Source of the DNA: Caulobacteraceae bacterium
GTDB lineage: Bacteria; Pseudomonadota; Alphaproteobacteria; Caulobacterales; Caulobacteraceae
Reading direction: 5' to 3'
DNA: 50,473 bases
Assembly (NCBI GenBank): GCA_031291645.1
Contig: JARLIQ010000078.1
Location: 1-50,473 of the forward strand
The translations under genes were made by a program, and so were the position numbers. Position 1 is the first letter of the stretch, and each line of letters opens with the position of its first letter. Shown piece after piece: positions 9,742 to 18,497 of the stretch. The notes under the pieces were generated by a model. The model ran no database searches. It saw nothing but the letters and a program-made list of their open reading frames with translations, and had not been told where the DNA came from.

Positions 9742-11271
9742 TCAGCGCCAGATCGGCCGGCCCGCGCCAGGCAGCCCGAGCCGGCTCCACTTTTCGCTCA
9801 CGTCCCGCACCACGTCGGGATCCATGGAAATCTTCGCGCCCCATTCGCGCCTCGTCTCCGGGGGCCACTTGTTGGTCGCGTCGAGCCCTATCTTGGAACC
9901 GAGGCCGGATTCGGGCGAAGCGAAGTCCAGGTAGTCGATCGGGGTGTTCTCGATCACCGTGATGTCCCGCGCCGGGTCCATCCGCGTGGACAGCGCCCAC
10001 ATCACGTCCTTCCAGTCGCGCGCGTCGATGTCGTCGTCCACGACGATCACCCACTTGGTGTACATGAACTGGCGCAGATACGACCAGACGCCCAGCATCA
10101 CCCGCTTGGCGTGGCCGGGATAGGCCTTCTTCATCGACACCACGGCGATGCGGTAGCTGCAGCCCTCGGGCGGCAGCCAGAAGTCGACGATCTCGGGGAA
10201 CTGCTGCTGGAACAGGGGGATGAACACCTCGTTCAGCGCCTCGCCCAGCACGCTCGGCTCGTCCGGCGGACGGCCGGTGAAGGTGGTCAGGTAGATCGGA
10301 TTGCGCCGCATGGTGATGGCGCTGATCTGGAAGATCGGGAAGCGCTCGACCGAGTTGTAATAGCCGGTGTGGTCGCCGTAGGGGCCCTCGTCGGCGTATT
10401 CGTCCAGCAGGACGTGGCCCTCCAGCACGATCTCGGCCTCGGCCGGGACCATCAGCGGCACGGTCTTGGCCGGGACCAGCTCGGCCTTGGCCCCGCGCAG
10501 CAGGCCGGCGAACTGGTATTCCGAAAGGGTGTCCGGCACGGGCGTCACGGCCGCCAGGATGGTCCCCGGGTCGGCGCCCAGGACCGCGCAGGCGGGCAGG
10601 GGCTCGGGCCTGCCGGCCGCCTTCCAGCGCCGGTGGTGCTGGGCCCCGCCGCGGTGCGCCAGCCAGCGCATGATGGCGCGATCGCGCCCCACCACCTGCA
10701 TGCGGTAGATGCCGAGGTTGAAATCGTCTTCCCGTGCGTCCGACGGGCCCTTGGTCACCACCAGCGGCCAGGTGATCAGCGGCGCCGGCTCGCCCGGCCA
10801 GCAGGTCTGGATCGGCAGCTTGCCCAGGTCGATGTCCTCGCCGGTCAGCACCACCTCCTGCACCGGGGCGGACTTCACCGTCTTGGGCCGCATGCCCATC
10901 ACCGTGCGGGCCAGGGGCAGCATCTCCATGGCGTCCTTCAGCCCCCGCGGCGGCTCCGGCTGGCGCAGGAAGGCCAGGAGTTCGCCCACCTCGCGCAGCT
11001 CGGCCGCGGTGGTGCGCTCGGCGCCGTTCAGGGTGACGCCCATGGCCACCCGCTTGACCGTGCCGAACAGGTTGACCAGGCAGGGGATGGGCGAGGGCTC
11101 GCCGTCGGCCCGGATCGGGTTCTCGAACAGCACCGCCGGCCCGCCCTCGGCCAGCAGGCGGGTGCAGATCTCGGTCATCTCGAGCACGGTCGAGACCGGC
11201 TCGGCGACCCGCACCAGCTCGCCCGCCGCCTCCAGCTTGGCGATGAAGTCCCTCAGCGAGCGATAGGCCAT
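9742..11271 (-). CDS. ubiD: UbiD-family decarboxylase (4-hydroxy-3-polyprenylbenzoate decarboxylase)
   Basis: This 509-residue protein is close to the E. coli UbiD length. UbiD uses prenylated FMN to decarboxylate 4-hydroxy-3-polyprenylbenzoate in ubiquinone synthesis. [10 protein letters not shown], the conserved active-site glutamate/histidine region and an N-terminal [14 protein letters not shown] are visible. The frame is open further upstream through a repeat element, but ATG 11271 (MAYRSLRDF) aligns with the family start. No ubiX (the prenyl-FMN synthase) is in the window. ubiA lies 3 kb away on the same strand, not in the same operon. Confidence 0.93.
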   Translation of the reverse strand: MAYRSLRDFIAKLEAAGELVRVAEPVSTVLEMTEICTRLLAEGGPAVLFENPIRADGEPSPIPCLVNLFGTVKRVAMGVTLNGAERTTAAELREVGELLAFLRQPEPPRGLKDAMEMLPLARTVMGMRPKTVKSAPVQEVVLTGEDIDLGKLPIQTCWPGEPAPLITWPLVVTKGPSDAREDDFNLGIYRMQVVGRDRAIMRWLAHRGGAQHHRRWKAAGRPEPLPACAVLGADPGTILAAVTPVPDTLSEYQFAGLLRGAKAELVPAKTVPLMVPAEAEIVLEGHVLLDEYADEGPYGDHTGYYNSVERFPIFQISAITMRRNPIYLTTFTGRPPDEPSVLGEALNEVFIPLFQQQFPEIVDFWLPPEGCSYRIAVVSMKKAYPGHAKRVMLGVWSYLRQFMYTKWVIVVDDDIDARDWKDVMWALSTRMDPARDITVIENTPIDYLDFASPESGLGSKIGLDATNKWPPETRREWGAKISMDPDVVRDVSEKWSRLGLPGAGRPIWR

Positions 11272-11303
11272 GATTGACTCCGAACGGGCTGCGTTTCTCG
11301 CCA

Positions 11304-11437
11304 TCCCTCCCCCTTGCGGCGAGGGTGGCCCGCGGAGCGGGTCGGGTGGGGGTGTTTCCGGAGCGTCCGTCGCGGCCGGCGCCGCGCAACCCCTATCCGC
11401 CGGCTCCGCCGACACCTTGCCCCGCAAGGGAGGAAGG
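11304..11437. repeat. Dispersed palindromic repeat element (about 130 bases)
   Basis: This intergenic element is bounded by an imperfect inverted repeat: CCCTCCCCCTTGCGG at 11305-11319 and CCGCAAGGGAGG at 11421-11432. Between them are a GGGTGGCCCGCGGAGCGGGTC block and its partial complement. This composition (a CCCTCCCC left end followed by GGGTGG) is typical of short dispersed elements in alphaproteobacterial intergenic regions. It lies between the ubiD start and a divergent small gene and leaves short open frames that I do not treat as genes. Confidence 0.65.
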
Positions 11438-11513
11438 TTGGTGCTGCCTTAAGGCCAGGTTCGGGTCCTGTCACGCCTTTGCCGTCGCGGCCTCGCGGGC
11501 ATAAGCTCGGCCC

Positions 11514-11753
11514 ATGCTGTTCGAGATCGACATCGAGGAGGGCCCGGCCCGGTTCGCCGAGCTGATCGCGACGATCGACGCGGGCTATGGCGTCCTGATC
11601 CGGCGCGGCGGCGAGGTGATCGCCCGGCTGGTGCCCGAGAGCGCCTTCGCCGCGCAGGCTGCCGAGGCGCCCGACGACGGCCTGACCCCGGAAGAGCGCG
11701 AGGCGCGCGAGGTCATGGAGATGTTCCAGGCCCAGATGAACGACAGCTTCTGA
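11514..11753 (+). CDS. Phd/YefM-type antitoxin-like protein (orphan)
   Basis: This 79-residue protein resembles the Phd/YefM antitoxin fold: an N-terminal DNA-binding beta-alpha part with GYGVLIRRGGEVIARLVP (about 27-44), then an acidic helical C-terminus (EEREAREVMEMFQAQM) of the kind that wraps a toxin. Antitoxins of this family repress their own promoter and neutralise Doc, YoeB or VapC-like toxins. No toxin gene follows; the next gene is convergent DUF2059, 17 bases away. It may therefore be a solitary regulator or a remnant. Confidence 0.6.
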   Translation: MLFEIDIEEGPARFAELIATIDAGYGVLIRRGGEVIARLVPESAFAAQAAEAPDDGLTPEEREAREVMEMFQAQMNDSF

Positions 11754-11770
11754 GGACGGCTCCGTCCTGG

Positions 11771-12322
11771 TCACTTCCCCGAATGCGCGCCCGGCATGCG
11801 GGCCATGAGTGCGGACCTCATCGGCGGAGTGCACGACAGCCGATCGCAGAAGTCTTCGGCCATTTCGTGCTGCATGTCGGGGATCATCGGGAATATCGCG
11901 GCCTGGGCCTGTTGCATGATCAACGGCGTCTTCGCCAGCATCGATTTGCCGGACGGGCTATTGTAGAAGGTCAACAGGTCGGTGAGTTCCTGTTCGCTGA
12001 AATTGCGGGCGTAGAGGTCGGCGGAGATGTCCATCATCCGCGGGACCATCTTCTTGACCACATCGTCCATCGCCCCCTTGAGCGCGGCGGCGACGCGCGT
12101 CGACTCCGCCGACGAGCCGGTGTTCGCGCTTGCGGCGAACTGGTCCACCATCATCTGGAACATCTTCTCGTAGGTCTGCCGCATGCCGGTGACGACGAGC
12201 ACCTGGTGAGCGAGTTCGACCTGGCGAGGACTGGGCGGCCCCGGATCGGCGGATTGAGCGTGCGCCACCGGCGCCAGGCAGCAGACGACCATCGCGGCCA
12301 GCAGGGCGAATAGCTTGTTCAT
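11771..12322 (-). CDS. DUF2059 domain-containing exported protein
   Basis: This 183-residue protein has a clear signal peptide (MNKLFALLAAMVVCCLAPVAHA, cleaved before Q23). The mature part is helical, and the conserved region LTFYNSPSGKSMLAKTPL matches DUF2059, a family found in periplasmic proteins of unknown role. Two cysteines near the C-terminus (DFCDRLSCTPP) could form a disulfide. ATG 12322 is supported by GAGGA about 6 bases upstream; a longer TTG-initiated frame would bury the signal peptide. Confidence 0.8.
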   Translation of the reverse strand: MNKLFALLAAMVVCCLAPVAHAQSADPGPPSPRQVELAHQVLVVTGMRQTYEKMFQMMVDQFAASANTGSSAESTRVAAALKGAMDDVVKKMVPRMMDISADLYARNFSEQELTDLLTFYNSPSGKSMLAKTPLIMQQAQAAIFPMIPDMQHEMAEDFCDRLSCTPPMRSALMARMPGAHSGK

Positions 12323-12376
12323 CGAAGGTCCTCGCGGAGGCCGCGAAGGCAACGGCCGGTTCAAACTGTCCGATGC

Positions 12377-12727
12377 TCAACGTATAGACGATTCTGCGTC
12401 CCGCGCCCTGACCAGCTTCCTGGGCGCGATCTCGCGCCAGCGGCGTTCGAGCAGGACCCTGACCGTGCCCGCGTCCACGCTGGCGATGCGGGCGAGGACG
12501 GCGGGATAGTCCTTGTAGTGGGCGGTGATGTGGAAGGTCGCCGGCTCGGCCTCCATGTACATCTCGCGCTCGTCGAAGCTGACGCCGGTCAGCACCAGGC
12601 TCTGGTCCTCGGCCCGGATGCGGGTGAAGAACTTGCCGGCGACCTTGAACGCCGGCTTGCCGTAGGAGACGCCCTCGCTGGCTTCCGGGAACGACATCAC
12701 CAGGTCTCGGACTTCGTCTTCGGTCAT
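12377..12727 (-). CDS. MmcQ/YjbR-family protein
   Basis: This 116-residue protein of the YjbR/CyaY-like fold family (DUF419) has an N-terminal helix with the FPEASEGVSYGKPAFKVAGK signature, then FTRIRAEDQSLVL. The family is often annotated as DNA-binding because of its double-wing fold, but no biochemical role is settled. ATG 12727 has a GGGGAG Shine-Dalgarno about 6 bases upstream, better than the GTG at 12748. It lies downstream of the methyltransferase gene, with a 17-base gap. Confidence 0.8.
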   Translation of the reverse strand: MTEDEVRDLVMSFPEASEGVSYGKPAFKVAGKFFTRIRAEDQSLVLTGVSFDEREMYMEAEPATFHITAHYKDYPAVLARIASVDAGTVRVLLERRWREIAPRKLVRARDAESSIR

Positions 12728-12744
12728 GACGCTCCCCTTCGGCT

Positions 12745-13395
12745 TCACCCAGGCAGAGCGTAGACCGCCGTCTTCTTGACCTCCATGTCCTCCAGCTCGC
12801 GCGTGGTCGGGACCTGGTATTCGGCCAGCTTCTCCAGCCCCTGGCGGGGGAAGTAGGCGCGGCCCGGGTCGCCGATCAGCACCCTTGTCCCGCGCGCGCG
12901 GGCCTCGGCCAGCCAGGCCAGCACCCGTTCGGCCAAGGGCTTTTCGTAGCAGATGTCGCCGGCGGCGATCACCTCGACGTCGGGCGGCGGTGCGTCCAGC
13001 AGGTTGCGGTCGGTGAAGTCCGCCGGCGCGCCGTTGGCCTCGGCGTTCAGCGCGACCGCCGCGGCGCAGAAGTCGTCGATGTCGGCGCAGAGCGCGCTGG
13101 CCGCGCCGGCCTTCATCGCGGCGATGCCCACGAGGCCCGAGCCGGCCGCGAAGTCCAGCACCCGTTTGCCCGCGACCTCGTGCGGATGGTCCAGGATGTA
13201 GCGCGCCAGGGCCTGGCCGCCGGCCCAGGCGAAGGCCCAGAACGGCGGCGGCAGGCCGATGCGGCCAAGCTCCTCCTCGGTCATCCGCCAGATCGGCGTG
13301 ACCTCGTCGGCCAGGCGCAACACGATCTCGGGCGTGTGCGGTGGCCGCTGGGGCCGGGTGTTGGCGAGGATGAAGCCCCGTCGGTCGGCGATCAC
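12745..13395 (-). CDS. Class I SAM methyltransferase, ETF-beta lysine methyltransferase (METTL20)-like
   Basis: This 216-residue protein has the SAM-binding motif LDFAAGSGLVGIAA near residues 80-93, an acidic motif II region (ALCADID) and PPPFWAFAWAGGQALARYI upstream. The WAWxGG-type N-terminal region resembles METTL20/ETFBKMT, including alphaproteobacterial homologues that methylate lysines of the electron-transfer flavoprotein beta subunit; that substrate is inferred. It starts at GTG 13395, whose GTGA overlaps the desaturase stop by 4 bases, indicating translational coupling with lipid desaturation rather than with an ETF gene. Confidence 0.8.
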   Translation of the reverse strand: MIADRRGFILANTRPQRPPHTPEIVLRLADEVTPIWRMTEEELGRIGLPPPFWAFAWAGGQALARYILDHPHEVAGKRVLDFAAGSGLVGIAAMKAGAASALCADIDDFCAAAVALNAEANGAPADFTDRNLLDAPPPDVEVIAAGDICYEKPLAERVLAWLAEARARGTRVLIGDPGRAYFPRQGLEKLAEYQVPTTRELEDMEVKKTAVYALPG

Positions 13396-14315
13396 GCCCC
13401 GGACGCCAGGCCGATCACCGTCAGATAGCCCGGCTGCACCTCCATCCGCGCGGTTACGCCCTTCCGGGTCAGCAGGCGGTGGGCCCTGGGCAGGCTGTAG
13501 CAGGGCAGGTGCATGAACATGTGGTGTTCGCAGTGGTAGTTGACGAAGTACGGCGCGATCAGCGCCCGCTCGATCAGGTTGGCGTGGGTGGTGCGCGCCT
13601 GGCGCATCGGATCGGGCTCGTTCTCGGCCAGGCAGGCATGCTCGGCGATGTTGCGCAGCCGGGTGACCATCGGCAGCCAGGTCGCCTGGGGCAGCAGCCA
13701 CAGGGCGAAATAGGCCCACCACAGGCCGAACGCGCTGAGCGCCGCCAGCATGACGGCGTTGCCGATCAGGAAGCGGCGCTGGCGATGGGCCTCGGCGGCG
13801 ACGCAGGACCAGGCCGACTCGCCGGGCTTGCGCATCTTTAGCCGCGCGATCAGCGGGCCGAAGCGCTGCTTGAAGAAGGTCTGGCCGGTCAGGTCGCGCA
13901 CGATCTTGCGGCGCAGCGAGGTGCGGCTGACCGGGAAGGGCGCGGAGAGGACGAGGTCGGGATCGTCGGTCTGCTGGGCCAGCCGGTGGTGGTTCAGGTG
14001 ATAGGGGCGGTAGCGGTCCAGTCCCTCGGCGCAGAACCACTCGCCGACGATGTCGTTGACGCGGGCGTCGGGGTGCAGGGCGCGGTGGGCCGCGTCGTGC
14101 ATCAGTATGGCCAGGCCCAGCTGGCGCGCGCCGATGACCATCACCGCCAGCGGAATGGTGACCGGCCAGACCACCCCCATGGCGAAGGCCGCCGCGATCA
14201 CCAGCCAGCAGTGGGCGACCAGCAGCAACCCCTTCCACGAGGAGTGCTCGGACAGCCGCTCCCACTCCTCGGCGGTGAAGAAGTCCTTGGGGTTGAGGCG
14301 GGCGACGGCGGGCAT
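13392..14315 (-). CDS. Membrane fatty acid desaturase family protein
   Basis: This 307-residue integral membrane diiron enzyme has three histidine boxes: HDAAH near 73-77, HLNHH near 106-110 and HCEHH near 261-265. Hydrophobic segments lie at about 30-70 and 185-215. Such enzymes insert a double bond into, or hydroxylate, acyl chains or sphingoid/carotenoid substrates; the exact substrate cannot be told. It starts at ATG 14315, with a 155-base upstream region containing two nested hairpins, and is followed by a coupled methyltransferase. Confidence 0.85.
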   Translation of the reverse strand: MPAVARLNPKDFFTAEEWERLSEHSSWKGLLLVAHCWLVIAAAFAMGVVWPVTIPLAVMVIGARQLGLAILMHDAAHRALHPDARVNDIVGEWFCAEGLDRYRPYHLNHHRLAQQTDDPDLVLSAPFPVSRTSLRRKIVRDLTGQTFFKQRFGPLIARLKMRKPGESAWSCVAAEAHRQRRFLIGNAVMLAALSAFGLWWAYFALWLLPQATWLPMVTRLRNIAEHACLAENEPDPMRQARTTHANLIERALIAPYFVNYHCEHHMFMHLPCYSLPRAHRLLTRKGVTARMEVQPGYLTVIGLASGA

Positions 14316-14358
14316 GGCCCTAAAATGCGCCGCTGGCGTCCGGGCCGCAACGGCGCGC

Positions 14359-14473
14359 TTAGAGCGTGTTAGCCGAAAGTGTATGCGGCTTCGGCGTCCA
14401 ACACGCTCTAAACGTTTGAATTAGAGCATGTTTAAACGGGTCGGATGATTCCATCTGACCCTAACATGCTCTA
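14359..14473. repeat. Two tandem nested hairpins (paired palindromic repeats)
   Basis: Hairpin A has 12-base perfect arms TTAGAGCGTGTT (14359-14370) and AACACGCTCTAA (14400-14411), with inner arms GCCGAA/TTCGGC. Hairpin B has 11-base arms TAGAGCATGTT (14422-14432) and AACATGCTCTA (14463-14473), with a nearly perfect inner stem GGGTCGGATG/CATCTGACCC. The outer arms of A and B differ at one position (GAGCG versus GAGCA). Hairpin B's right arm includes the ubiA stop codon. They could act as terminator or mRNA stabiliser between ubiA and the desaturase, or be a mobile repeat pair. Confidence 0.8.
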
Positions 14474-15418
14474 CGGCGCCGCGCCGAAGAATGGGGCCGG
14501 CGCGCCCCAGTGGCCGGCGACGATGGCCAGGAGCAGGATCAGGCCGGCGTCGCGGTTGGACCTGAAGAGCACGAGCGCGCCCGCCGGATCGTCGATCCGC
14601 AGCTTGCGGGCCTGGACCACCAGGTGGATGGCGTAGAGCCCCGCCAGCGGCAGGAACAGCGCCCCCAGTCGGCCGGCCGCCCCCGAGGCGAGGGCCAGGA
14701 CGATGGCCAGGAGGTGGAAGACGAGGACGCCCCGCGGCGCGGCGTCGCCCAGTCGGCGCGCCGAGGACTTGACCCCGGCCAGGGCGTCGTCCTCCAGGTC
14801 CTGGACGGCGTAGATGGTGTCGTAGCCGAGGGTCCAGAACAGGCCGCCGGCGTAGAGCAGGCCCGCGGCGGCGTCCAGCCGGCCGGTCGCGGCGGCGAAG
14901 CCGAGGAGCGCGCCCCAGTTGAAGGTCAGCCCCAGCCACGCCTGGGGCCACCAGGTGATCCGCTTCATGAACGGATAGATCGCGACCAGCGCCAGCGACA
15001 GGACGCCCAGGCCGATGGCGAGCGGGCCCAGGGTCACGAGGATGGCCAGGCTGACCAGGCTGCAGGCCACGATGAACGCCCAGGCCTGGCGCACGCTGAT
15101 CTGGCCCGAGGCCACGGGCCTGGAGGCGGTGCGGGCGACCTTGGCGTCGATGTCGCGGTCGACGATGTCGTTGAAGGCGCAGCCCGCCGCCCGCATCAGC
15201 GCCGAGCCGACCAGGAAGGCCAGAAGCAGCCGCAGGTCCGGCCAGCGTCCCTGTTCGGCGCCCGCCAGCGCGATCCCCTGCCAGCCGGGCAGCAACAGGA
15301 GCCAGAGTCCCGCCGGCCGGTCGAAACGCCCGAGCTTCAGCCAGGGACGCAGGCCCGCCGGGGCGTGGCGGTCCACCCAGTTGGTCGGAGCGGCGTCGGG
15401 CAGGGGGGCGGTGGTCAT
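14471..15418 (-). CDS. ubiA: 4-hydroxybenzoate polyprenyltransferase
   Basis: This 315-residue polytopic membrane prenyltransferase attaches the polyprenyl tail to 4-hydroxybenzoate in ubiquinone synthesis. The first aspartate-rich motif NDIVDRDIDAKVARTASRP lies near residues 83-101, and the second region (YDTIYAVQDLEDD) follows near 205. About eight hydrophobic segments follow the family pattern. ATG 15418 (MTTAPLPDAAP) is the sensible start; the frame remains open upstream into the divergent promoter region. Its stop codon lies inside a nested hairpin. Confidence 0.94.
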   Translation of the reverse strand: MTTAPLPDAAPTNWVDRHAPAGLRPWLKLGRFDRPAGLWLLLLPGWQGIALAGAEQGRWPDLRLLLAFLVGSALMRAAGCAFNDIVDRDIDAKVARTASRPVASGQISVRQAWAFIVACSLVSLAILVTLGPLAIGLGVLSLALVAIYPFMKRITWWPQAWLGLTFNWGALLGFAAATGRLDAAAGLLYAGGLFWTLGYDTIYAVQDLEDDALAGVKSSARRLGDAAPRGVLVFHLLAIVLALASGAAGRLGALFLPLAGLYAIHLVVQARKLRIDDPAGALVLFRSNRDAGLILLLAIVAGHWGAPAPFFGAAP

Positions 15419-15528
15419 GGTCAAAGCGCCTCTAGCCCTTCGCCGCCGCGCGGGGAAGGGCCTGTTCGCCGCCGGCTCCCGCCGGCCCGCCTGGGTGCTA
15501 GAGTGACGCTTCGGGGAGTCGGACGCCG

Positions 15529-16068
15529 ATGATCGAAGCTGCCTGCCATTGCGTCGCCGTGCGCATCCGCCCGGCCCGGCCGCACGAGGCTGGGGCGCTG
15601 CCCGCGATCGAACGGTCGGCCGGCGCGCTGTTCGCAAGCCTGCCGGACCTGGCCTGGATCGCCGGGCACGAGCTGACGCCGGCGGAGTTCTATGGCCCGC
15701 TGATCGTCGCCGGTTCGGTCTGGGTGGCTGAGAGCCCGGACGCCGGGCTGGTGGGTTTCGTCGCCGCCGAGACGGTCCTGGGCGTGCTGCATGTCTGGGA
15801 GCTGGCGGTGCATGGCGCGTTCCAGCAGCGCGGCCTTGGCCGCCGGCTGATGACCGCGGCGGTGGATCACGCCCGCGCGCTGGGGCTGGAGGCCGTGACC
15901 CTGACCACCTTCCGGGACGTCGCCTGGAACGCGCCCTTCTATGAGAGCCTGGGGTTCGAGATCGCGGACGAGCGGACGCTGGCGCACCGATTGTCCGACA
16001 TCCTGCGCGGCGAGGTCGTCCGCGGCCTGCCGGGCGAGCGCCGGTGCGCCATGCGGCTCAGCCTGTGA
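15529..16068 (+). CDS. GNAT-family N-acetyltransferase
   Basis: This 179-residue protein has the acetyl-CoA binding motif FQQRGLGRRLM near residues 98-108, preceded by the beta-4 strand HVWELAVHG and followed by NAPFYESLGFE, the canonical C-terminal motif. The acceptor cannot be predicted. A GGGGAG Shine-Dalgarno precedes ATG 15529. It is divergent from ubiA and overlaps the downstream lipoprotein gene by 4 bases (GTGA), so the two are coupled. Confidence 0.88.
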   Translation: MIEAACHCVAVRIRPARPHEAGALPAIERSAGALFASLPDLAWIAGHELTPAEFYGPLIVAGSVWVAESPDAGLVGFVAAETVLGVLHVWELAVHGAFQQRGLGRRLMTAAVDHARALGLEAVTLTTFRDVAWNAPFYESLGFEIADERTLAHRLSDILRGEVVRGLPGERRCAMRLSL

Positions 16069-16592
16069 AAGCCCTGCTGATCGGCGCCTTCGCCGCGCTC
16101 GCCGCCCTGACGCTCGGCGGCTGCTACATCTCGAAGGTGCTGCTGCTGGACAGCGACACGGCGGCTCATCCGCTGGCCGACGGAATCTATGAGCGCGACG
16201 GCGGCGACCACGACCGCTTTCGGATCGGGCTGGACCCCGACGGCTGGTACCGGGTCGAGAAGATCGATGCCGGCGGCGCCATCGGCCAGACCCGCCGGGC
16301 GCTGTTCAATCCCCTGCCGCTGGACGGGCTGAAGGCCTTCGCGGTCGCCGAGGAGACCGACGACGGCTTCGTCTACGCGGTGGTCGTGGTGAAGGACGAG
16401 CGTGTCTATTTGGCGACACCCGATTGTGCAGATCCGCTCGACGCCAGCCTTGCGGTTGACCACGGCGGCGTTGAGGGAGACGATGGCGACATGACCCACG
16501 CCTGCTCCTTCCGGACCCGCGACGCCGTGCTTTCGGCGCTGACGGGCTATGCGGGTCAAGCCGACTTCGGCGCCCCGTACATCAGAAAATGA
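16065..16592 (+). CDS. Putative lipoprotein of unknown function
   Basis: This 175-residue protein starts at GTG 16065. The signal sequence ends in the lipobox LGGC with the lipidated cysteine near residue 20, so it should be anchored in an envelope membrane. The rest is acidic and beta-rich with two further cysteines (TPDCADP, THACSF) that could pair. I recognise no domain. Translational coupling to the GNAT gene and the following ABC exporter 59 bases downstream suggest a shared transcript, but no common function is apparent. Confidence 0.7.
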   Translation: MKALLIGAFAALAALTLGGCYISKVLLLDSDTAAHPLADGIYERDGGDHDRFRIGLDPDGWYRVEKIDAGGAIGQTRRALFNPLPLDGLKAFAVAEETDDGFVYAVVVVKDERVYLATPDCADPLDASLAVDHGGVEGDDGDMTHACSFRTRDAVLSALTGYAGQADFGAPYIRK

Positions 16593-16651
16593 ATCGATAG
16601 GCTCGCTCCCGGGTTCGACCCGGCCTGCATGCGGGCCGGGGAAACGAAGTC

Positions 16652-18442
16652 ATGAGCGACATTTTCGACGAAGAGACCGGCGAGTTCCGGAAACGAACCC
16701 TGACCAACGGTCAGGTGCTGGCCTTCATCGCCCACTATTGGAAACGCCGCAGGGGCCTGTTCGGCGCCACCATCGGCCTGACGCTGGTCGCCATCGGCGT
16801 CGAGGTGATGGTGCCGCGCGCCTCGCAGGCGCTGGTCGACGCCATCGTCGCCGGCCGGGCCAACGTCCACGGGGCCTGGCGCGCCTGGGCGGTGTTCGTC
16901 GGGGTCTACATCGCCTTCTCGGCGATCCGGAACCTGGCGAACCGGTTCTGGAACCCGCTGGCCGCGCGGACCATGGAGGACATGATCAACGAGGCCTTCC
17001 AGCGGGTGCAGTCCTTCTCGGCCGACTGGCACGGCGACACCTTCGCCGGCGCGACCGTGCGTCAGCTGACGCGGGCGATGTGGGGCTACGACATGGTGGC
17101 CGACGCAGTCGTCTGGTGGATCGGGCCGGCCCTGCTGGTGCTGCTCGGCCTGACGATCCAGATGATGCTGCGCTGGCCGATGATCGGGGCCTTCTCGCTG
17201 GCCATGGTGGCGATCTACGTCACCTCCAACATCCTGTTTTCCAACCTCTATGTGCGCGAGGCCAACATGCGCTCGGTGGCGCTGGACTCGCGGCTCGGCG
17301 CGGCCCTGGCCGATTCCATCACCTCGAACCCGACGGTGAAGGGCTTCGGGGCCGAGCCGCGCGAAGAGGCGCGCATCGCCCGCGTCGCCCGCGAGTGGCG
17401 CGACGCGACCCTGCTCACCTGGACCCGCTACACCAACGTCTGGCTGGTCCACAGCCTGATGCTGGCCCTGTTGCAGGGCGGGCTGACCGGCCTTCTGGTC
17501 CTGCGCTGGACCCAGGGGCGGGCCAGCGCCGGCGATGTGGCCTTCGTCATCACCACCTTCCTGGTGATGAGCGGCTACCTGCGCAACATCGGCGACAACA
17601 TCCGCATGGCCCAGAAAGCCCTGGCCGACGTCGAGGACGTGGCGCGCTACGCCCGGCTTGCGCCCCAGGTGCCCGACCGCCCTCGCGCGCCGGCGTTCGT
17701 CGGCGAGGTGGGCGAGATCGTCTTCGAGGACGTCACCTTCCGCTACAAGACCGCCGAGACGCCGATCTACGACGCCTTCGGCCTGCGCATCGCGCCGGGC
17801 GAGCGGGTGGCGCTGGTCGGGCCGACGGGCTCGGGCAAGTCGACCTTCGTCAAGCTGATCCAGCGGCTCTACGACATCGAGGGCGGCCAGATCCGGGTCG
17901 ATGGCCAGGACGTGGCCGCCGTGGCCCAGGGCTCGCTGCGCCGCTCGATCGCCGTGGTGCCGCAGGACCCGGCGCTGTTCCACCGCTCGATCGCCGAGAA
18001 CATCGGCTATTCGCGGCCCGGCGCGACGCTGGAGGAGGTCATGCTGGCGGCCCGCCGGGCCAAGGCGCACGAGTTCATCGCGCGCCTGCCCAAAGGCTAC
18101 GACACCCTGGTCGGCGAGCGGGGCGTCAAGCTGTCGGGCGGCGAGCGTCAGCGGGTGGCCATCGCCAGGGCCTTCCTGGCCGATGCGCCGATCCTGGTGC
18201 TGGACGAGGCGACGTCGTCGCTGGACGTGGAGACCGAGCGCGAGGTGCAGGCGGCGACCGACGCCCTGATGAAGGGCCGCACGACCATCATCATCGCCCA
18301 CCGGCTGTCGACCATCCGCCACGCCGACCGCATCCTGGTGTTCCAGGACGGCCGGGTCGTGGAGGAGGGACAGCACGGCGAACTGGTGGCCAAGGGCGGC
18401 GCCTACGCCCGGCTGAACGCGGTGGCCCAGGGCAGCGCGTAG
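16652..18442 (+). CDS. ABC exporter, fused permease and ATPase
   Basis: This 596-residue half-transporter has a six-helix membrane domain (about 30-335) and a C-terminal ATPase: Walker [10 protein letters not shown] near 390, LSGGERQR near 495, Walker [13 protein letters not shown] and the switch IAHRLST. The protein begins [12 protein letters not shown]. Its organisation resembles lipid and multidrug exporters. It is clearly distinct in sequence from the MsbA-like exporter at 3095-4876, so the window encodes two such transporters. The substrate is unknown; no accessory membrane-fusion gene is adjacent. Confidence 0.88.
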   Translation: MSDIFDEETGEFRKRTLTNGQVLAFIAHYWKRRRGLFGATIGLTLVAIGVEVMVPRASQALVDAIVAGRANVHGAWRAWAVFVGVYIAFSAIRNLANRFWNPLAARTMEDMINEAFQRVQSFSADWHGDTFAGATVRQLTRAMWGYDMVADAVVWWIGPALLVLLGLTIQMMLRWPMIGAFSLAMVAIYVTSNILFSNLYVREANMRSVALDSRLGAALADSITSNPTVKGFGAEPREEARIARVAREWRDATLLTWTRYTNVWLVHSLMLALLQGGLTGLLVLRWTQGRASAGDVAFVITTFLVMSGYLRNIGDNIRMAQKALADVEDVARYARLAPQVPDRPRAPAFVGEVGEIVFEDVTFRYKTAETPIYDAFGLRIAPGERVALVGPTGSGKSTFVKLIQRLYDIEGGQIRVDGQDVAAVAQGSLRRSIAVVPQDPALFHRSIAENIGYSRPGATLEEVMLAARRAKAHEFIARLPKGYDTLVGERGVKLSGGERQRVAIARAFLADAPILVLDEATSSLDVETEREVQAATDALMKGRTTIIIAHRLSTIRHADRILVFQDGRVVEEGQHGELVAKGGAYARLNAVAQGSA

Positions 18443-18497
18443 GGGGGCTCGGCGCCTCTGCACCGCTCGCCGGGATGAGCGGAGTAATGCATTGATA

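Noticed and set aside
11270-11452. Short open frame across the repeat element next to ubiD
   Set aside because: It is encoded by the palindromic repeat, lacks a Shine-Dalgarno and shows no family resemblance.
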